A program made the translations under genes and the position numbers. From the NCBI GenBank assembly GCA_023384415.1, contig JAHDWJ010000021.1, positions 1 through 64,000 of the forward strand: a stretch of DNA of 64,000 bases. The letters run 5' to 3'. Source of the DNA: Anaerolineae bacterium. Lineage in GTDB: Bacteria > Chloroflexota > Anaerolineae > Promineifilales > Promineifilaceae. Shown piece by piece: positions 59,965 through 64,000 of this stretch (its first letter is position 1; each line of letters begins with the position of its first letter). The notes beneath the pieces were generated by a model. It searched no databases. It worked only from the letters and a program-made list of their open reading frames with translations, and had not been told where the DNA came from.

Positions 59965-60807
59965 ATGTTTAGCAAAATAAGCAATAGCTGGCAGTTGGTT
60001 AAGGCCAGTGCCGCTGTCCTGGCGGCCGATAAAGAGCTGATGATTTTTCCTATCATCTCGGCCATCGGCACCATTATTGTCACCTTGACCTTTGCCTTTC
60101 CCCTCATCCTTTCCGGCTTTTTTGAGGGGGTGTTTGGGGGGCTGGGGCAAATTGTGGGCTTTTTAGTCCTGTTTGTTTTTTATGTGGTGCAATATTTTGT
60201 CATCTTCTTTTGCAACACCGCTCTGGTTGGTGCGGCCCTCATCCGCCTGAATGGGGGGGATCCAACGGTGGCCGATGGGTTCCGCATCGCTTTAAAACAT
60301 GCCCCTTCGATTGCCGGGTATGCCCTGATTGCGGCCACGGTGGGGATTATTTTGCGCTGGTTATCGGAGCGAGGGGGAATGATTGGCCGGTTGGTAGTGT
60401 CGCTGATCGGCTTTGCCTGGAATATCGCCACCTATCTGGTGGTGCCAGTGCTGGTGATGGAAGAGGTTGGCCCGGTGGAAGCGATTAAGCGGAGTGCCAG
60501 CCTGCTGCGTAAAACCTGGGGGGAGCAGTTGGTGGGGAATTTTGGCCTTGGCGCGGTGTTTGGTTTGGTGACGGTGCTGCTGATTTTGCTGATGGTGCCG
60601 CTGATTGCGGCCGCGGTCGCGCTGCAAAATTTAATTCTCATTGGTCTGGTCGTCATCACCTTTGTCATGGCCTTTATCTTGTTAGGGTTGGTCAACTCGG
60701 CCCTGAGCGGCATTTACGCGGCCGCCGTCTACAACTACGCCGCCAATGGCAAAACGGGTGACTTCTTTGACCCGGAGATTATCAAACACGCTTTTCGTAG
60801 TAAGTAG
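59965..60807 (+). CDS. DUF6159 family membrane protein
   Basis: A 280-residue polytopic protein with about six helices. The N terminus FSKISNSWQLVKASAAVLAADKE and the KRSASLLRKTWGEQLVG loop are family hallmarks; function is not known. AAGGAG precedes the ATG by 7 bp. A hairpin terminator follows (60908-60962). A CTTCATCC repeat (59930-59950) sits upstream. Confidence 0.85.
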   Translation: MFSKISNSWQLVKASAAVLAADKELMIFPIISAIGTIIVTLTFAFPLILSGFFEGVFGGLGQIVGFLVLFVFYVVQYFVIFFCNTALVGAALIRLNGGDPTVADGFRIALKHAPSIAGYALIAATVGIILRWLSERGGMIGRLVVSLIGFAWNIATYLVVPVLVMEEVGPVEAIKRSASLLRKTWGEQLVGNFGLGAVFGLVTVLLILLMVPLIAAAVALQNLILIGLVVITFVMAFILLGLVNSALSGIYAAAVYNYAANGKTGDFFDPEIIKHAFRSK

Positions 60808-60907
60808 CTGGAGGTTGGTGTTTGGTGTATTGGTGTATTCGTGTATTGTCGCTAGTGAACTAAATTTTGGCCAGAGCCTATATACCAGAGCCTATATAAA
60901 AGTAAGA
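60808..60907. repeat. GTGTATTGG-type spacer repeat
   Basis: GTGTTTGGTGTATTGGTGTATTCGTG units and a TATATACCAGAGCCTATATA pair fill the gap before the terminator. No gene. Confidence 0.65.
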
Positions 60908-60962
60908 CGAAGGGCGGATGAGGGATGGTCGGTATGCTTGCTCTTTCCTCATCTGCCCTTCG
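60908..60962 (+). terminator. Intrinsic terminator of the DUF6159 gene
   Basis: CGAAGGGCGGATGAGG (60908-60923) pairs with CCTCATCTGCCCTTCG (60947-60962), one G-T pair, followed by CCTTCCGTTTTTTAC. The A-rich left flank may let it serve the convergent permease gene too. Confidence 0.8.
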
Positions 60963-60973
60963 CCTTCCGTTTT

Positions 60974-63900
60974 TTACTCATACCGCAGGGCATCCGCGAT
61001 CACCACTTTGGCGGTGGCGCGGGCGGGCAGCCAGGCGGTCAACAAGCTGGCAATCACAATGGCGACCCCTATCCCCGCCAGAGCCGGCCAGGGAGGTAGA
61101 AACGCCAACCCCTGGTCGGCCGCTACTTGCAAGTACAGGTTGTAGGCAAAGGTCAAAGCCAGCCCATAGCCAATAATGGCCGCCAGGCCGGAGACAAAAA
61201 TCCCCTCAAACAGAAACACATTTTGTACCATCCCCTGGCTGAAGCCAATGGCTCGTAATACCCCAATTTGTTGACGACGCTCTACCACCGCCCGAATGGT
61301 GACAACCCCCAAAGCGGCAATGCCAATGAATAGCCCCAGGCCAATGAATCCCTGGATGAGGTAGAAGATGCTGCGGATTGAGGCCCGGCTGGCTTCTAGC
61401 TGCTCTTTGGGCAGGGAAGTTTGTAACCCGCTGCGGCTAAATTGGCTTTCAATGGCGTTGGCGGCCGCACGGGCTGAACTCCCCTCTGGCAGGCGCAGGA
61501 AAAACCGACTGGGCTGCTCATATCCCAACCGTGCGGCCGCGTCCTGGTTCATCGTGGCCCCAAAAAAGTTAGGCGCAGAGCCGATCAGCCCAATAATCGT
61601 GAACTCGTAGGCTGTCCCATCGGCCCCGGTAATCATCACCTTTACTGGCTCAAAACGGCTGGCGGCCGCACTGATACTATTCACGGCAAACGCCCCCTCA
61701 TTTTGCTGCGCTGTTGGGTCTCCCCCCCGGTCTACGGAAAAATTATCAATCAGGACCAGCGAAGCATCCTGTTGCACCGCTGCCCATACCTCAGCGGCTG
61801 ACCCGTACCCATTGGCCCAGCCGCTTAGCTCCAGCCGGTGGGTGGCAAAAAAGGTCTCATCTACCCCATTGATAGCATAAGGTGCGGCCGCGTCCATCTC
61901 CGCACTCTGGGCTTTTACCGGAGCAAACACCACTGAGGCGATTACCTCTGGGACGGCTATATCCCCCTCGGCCACCAATGTCGCAACCGCCGTTTCCAGG
62001 TCGGCCGCGCTGATGGGATTAAACGGGTTGGCCTGCACCAGGACATCATAATCGCCTGAGCCGGAGATAGGGTCCAAGAAGTTACTAAAGGTATTGGTAA
62101 TGGTGATGGTGCTGACCAGAGTAAAGATAATCAGGCTGAACATAGCCAGGGTCGTGGCGGTGCGCCCCTTGTTCATCACTGGGTAAGCAATGGCTACCCG
62201 CGCTACCGGCAGCAGGCGGCCAAAGCGGCCGAGCAGCCCGGCAAACAGATTGAGTAAACTGTCAGCGTTGTACAAGAACAGAACAATCGCCCCACCCACC
62301 AGAAACAGGCCGCTGATAAAGAAATCGCCCGGATTGCGGTTAAGATCAGCCAACGCGCCGCTGTCCCGGGTAGGCAGTGCCCAGTACAAAATCAGCCCCA
62401 ACCCAACGAAAGAATAAGCGACTCGCTCTGGCAGCCCCAGCCAGCTCATTAACTGCCCCAGGCCAATGATGAATAGGGAGACCCCCATGGCGTAGACGCC
62501 AAGCTGCCCGGCCAGATTGACGCCGACGTAAGCCAGGGCGTAGCCACCTACCAGCAGCACCGGGCCGCGGGCCAGCAAACCGCCCCAAAAGTTAAGAACC
62601 GCTTTTGGCCCGGCGAGCAGGAACAGGCGCAGCGCTTCCCGGCGATTCCCCTGACCAGCTTTGGCTGCGGCCGCTCGCCACACCAGGAACGGGTGTAAAA
62701 ACAGCACCCATTGGCTCTCGCGGGGCAGGGTGGGCAGGTTCAAATCACGAATGGCGGCGATGATGTTGACCTGGCTGATGCGAATGGCGGAGATGCTGAC
62801 GGTGACAAAGGTGATAACCAACCCCAGGCTGTACCCAATTAGAGCCGAGCGTAAACTAACGCGGGGAATGATGTTCAGGGTACTGTCAGCCAACAAGCTG
62901 GCAATCCCTTGCGCCAGGAGTATGGCTGCCCCTACCCCCAACAAGGCCCCAATGGCTGAAGCCAGAAAGTTGTACGCCAGCCCTTCGCTGACAAATTGGC
63001 GGATGAGATCGCTCCGCTGCAAGCCAACGGCCCGGCTCATGCCCAACTCTGATTTGCGCTCGGCGGCCAGGACGGAGAAGATGAGAAAGATGAGGAGCAG
63101 GCCGCTGAAGATGGAGAAGGTGCCGAAGGTGATAAAAAGGGTGGTGATAAAGGAGGCACTGTCAGCGGCCGCAGCCAATTGATCCGCTTTGACCGGGCTA
63201 ATAATCAACTCCCCCACCACCGGTTCCAACTTGGAGATAGCCGCTTCGGTCAAGGCTGCCCCGGTTTCCCGGTCTCCCTGATTGGAGACAACTATGGCGG
63301 TAATTTGTTCTGGTTGGGCAAAGAAGGATTGCGCCTGTTGCAGCCGCCAGATCACACCTGGGGTCGCCCCCGCCAGCTCCCCATCAGGGATGATGCCCGC
63401 AACCAGGAATGGGGTAGGGCGTCCTTTGACTAGCATTAGTTCATCGCCAATGTTTACGGCCAATGCTTCGGCCAGGGATTGGTTCACCAGCAGTTCATCA
63501 TCGGCCAGGGTGGTCAGGCCGACGGGAAGGGTGAGGCCGTCGCCGGTTATTTCACCAATGGCCCGAATGGTCGCGGCCGCTTCGGAAAGGTTGCTGCGGC
63601 TGTTGAAGACGGGCAGGGTTTGCACGATGATCGGCGCGGCCGCGTCCAATGTCACTCCATCTACCAGGGCGGCAACAGTGGCGGCGGTGGTGGCGGCGAA
63701 CCATTGGGCGGTATCCGTTTCCGTATTGGGCGCGGCACTAAAACTAAACCCTGCGGCCGCTTCTGCGGCCACCAGGCCGATCTCCTGATCAATCCCCCCC
63801 AGCCGGTCATACACTTCTACCTTGACGGAGTAGTTAATGGTATCGCCAATGCCCAGGGCACTGGTGATGATCAGGGTAGAAAGGGCCAGCCCGACCACAA

Positions 63901-64000
63901 TCAACATCGTTTGTGATTTACGCCGGGGGATGTTGCGAACCCCCAGGCGAAACGGCAGGGGGTAGCGAAGAGCGGTTAACCCAACGCCTAAGAAAATCAG
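60974..64000 (-). CDS. FtsX-like ABC transporter permease, cut by the right edge
   Basis: At least 1008 residues. The frame stays open to the edge; codons for LRYPLPFRLGVRNIPRRKSQT precede the first in-frame Met (63907), so the true start is outside. Two FtsX-type membrane units are visible: FITFLFITFGTFSIFSGLLLI plus following helices about one-third in, and GLGLFIGIAALGVVTIRAVVERRQQ near the C terminus, joined by a large periplasmic-like part. This is the MacB/LolC-like permease kind with two repeats in one chain. An ATPase subunit should lie outside the window. Confidence 0.88.
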   Translation of the reverse strand: MIFLGVGLTALRYPLPFRLGVRNIPRRKSQTMLIVVGLALSTLIITSALGIGDTINYSVKVEVYDRLGGIDQEIGLVAAEAAAGFSFSAAPNTETDTAQWFAATTAATVAALVDGVTLDAAAPIIVQTLPVFNSRSNLSEAAATIRAIGEITGDGLTLPVGLTTLADDELLVNQSLAEALAVNIGDELMLVKGRPTPFLVAGIIPDGELAGATPGVIWRLQQAQSFFAQPEQITAIVVSNQGDRETGAALTEAAISKLEPVVGELIISPVKADQLAAAADSASFITTLFITFGTFSIFSGLLLIFLIFSVLAAERKSELGMSRAVGLQRSDLIRQFVSEGLAYNFLASAIGALLGVGAAILLAQGIASLLADSTLNIIPRVSLRSALIGYSLGLVITFVTVSISAIRISQVNIIAAIRDLNLPTLPRESQWVLFLHPFLVWRAAAAKAGQGNRREALRLFLLAGPKAVLNFWGGLLARGPVLLVGGYALAYVGVNLAGQLGVYAMGVSLFIIGLGQLMSWLGLPERVAYSFVGLGLILYWALPTRDSGALADLNRNPGDFFISGLFLVGGAIVLFLYNADSLLNLFAGLLGRFGRLLPVARVAIAYPVMNKGRTATTLAMFSLIIFTLVSTITITNTFSNFLDPISGSGDYDVLVQANPFNPISAADLETAVATLVAEGDIAVPEVIASVVFAPVKAQSAEMDAAAPYAINGVDETFFATHRLELSGWANGYGSAAEVWAAVQQDASLVLIDNFSVDRGGDPTAQQNEGAFAVNSISAAASRFEPVKVMITGADGTAYEFTIIGLIGSAPNFFGATMNQDAAARLGYEQPSRFFLRLPEGSSARAAANAIESQFSRSGLQTSLPKEQLEASRASIRSIFYLIQGFIGLGLFIGIAALGVVTIRAVVERRQQIGVLRAIGFSQGMVQNVFLFEGIFVSGLAAIIGYGLALTFAYNLYLQVAADQGLAFLPPWPALAGIGVAIVIASLLTAWLPARATAKVVIADALRYE

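Overview
The window looks like a chromosomal segment of a Chloroflexota bacterium, probably Anaerolineae-like. This is inferred from GC-rich, low-operon gene order, STAND and ATPase-rich accessory genes, an ArsR-ArsC fusion, PurL with fused PurS-like and PurQ parts, and many short intergenic tandem repeats. No rRNA, tRNA or CRISPR array was seen.

Layout. 1-4.5 kb: a diversity-generating retroelement (DGR) cassette without its reverse transcriptase in view. It comprises an EAD-NACHT-FGE (formylglycine-generating-enzyme fold) protein whose last 43 codons are a variable repeat (996-1123), and a downstream template repeat (570-697). The two differ at 20 of 128 positions, 19 of them at template adenines on the coding strand. 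81-bp tandem repeats (1-324) and a GC-rich palindromic repeat cluster (3964-4500) flank it. 4.7-20.6 kb: a KDG-kinase-like sugar kinase, PurE, a flavoprotein/ferredoxin/cytochrome-b redox module, a hybrid-membrane histidine kinase, three membrane proteins, a NarL-type two-component pair, a GlsB-type small membrane protein, an MBL hydrolase and an unknown HTH protein. 20.6-24.3 kb: a likely small RNA with promoter and terminator, a palindrome and four DnaA-box-like sequences, then an ExeA-type ATPase, an unknown basic protein and a DUF234-type ATPase. 24.4-28.9 kb: carAB. 29-32.4 kb: accessory island with a HEPN/MNT module (HEPN broken by an amber codon), a J-domain protein, a MITE with a 9-bp target duplication, an acetyltransferase, and an RHH protein next to a frameshifted PIN toxin. 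32.4-38.9 kb: gltD-gltB. 39.3-39.8 kb: brnT (broken by an opal codon)-brnA. 39.9-43.7 kb: methyltransferase, MFS transporter divergent from arsR-arsC, and a phosphoesterase. 43.7-49.3 kb: purC, a HAD phosphatase and purL. 49.5-64 kb: a AAA/nuclease-fold protein, a cyclase-AAA-TPR signalling protein, a TVP38/flavoprotein/aldehyde dehydrogenase run, a CDP-alcohol phosphatidyltransferase, a DUF6159 protein and an FtsX-type ABC permease cut by the right edge.

Two genome-wide signals stand out. First, the octamer GCGGCCGC occurs about 150 times (manual count), roughly every 430 bp, against about 3 expected from base composition. It lies in coding and intergenic DNA alike and behaves like the cyanobacterial HIP1 motif. 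Second, the same short repeats that fill the intergenic gaps are also present, in frame, inside core enzymes (CarA, CarB, GltB, PurL) and inside the NACHT protein. The biosynthetic genes together cover nitrogen assimilation (GOGAT), carbamoyl phosphate and purine synthesis. The accessory genes are mostly defence, toxin-antitoxin and signalling.
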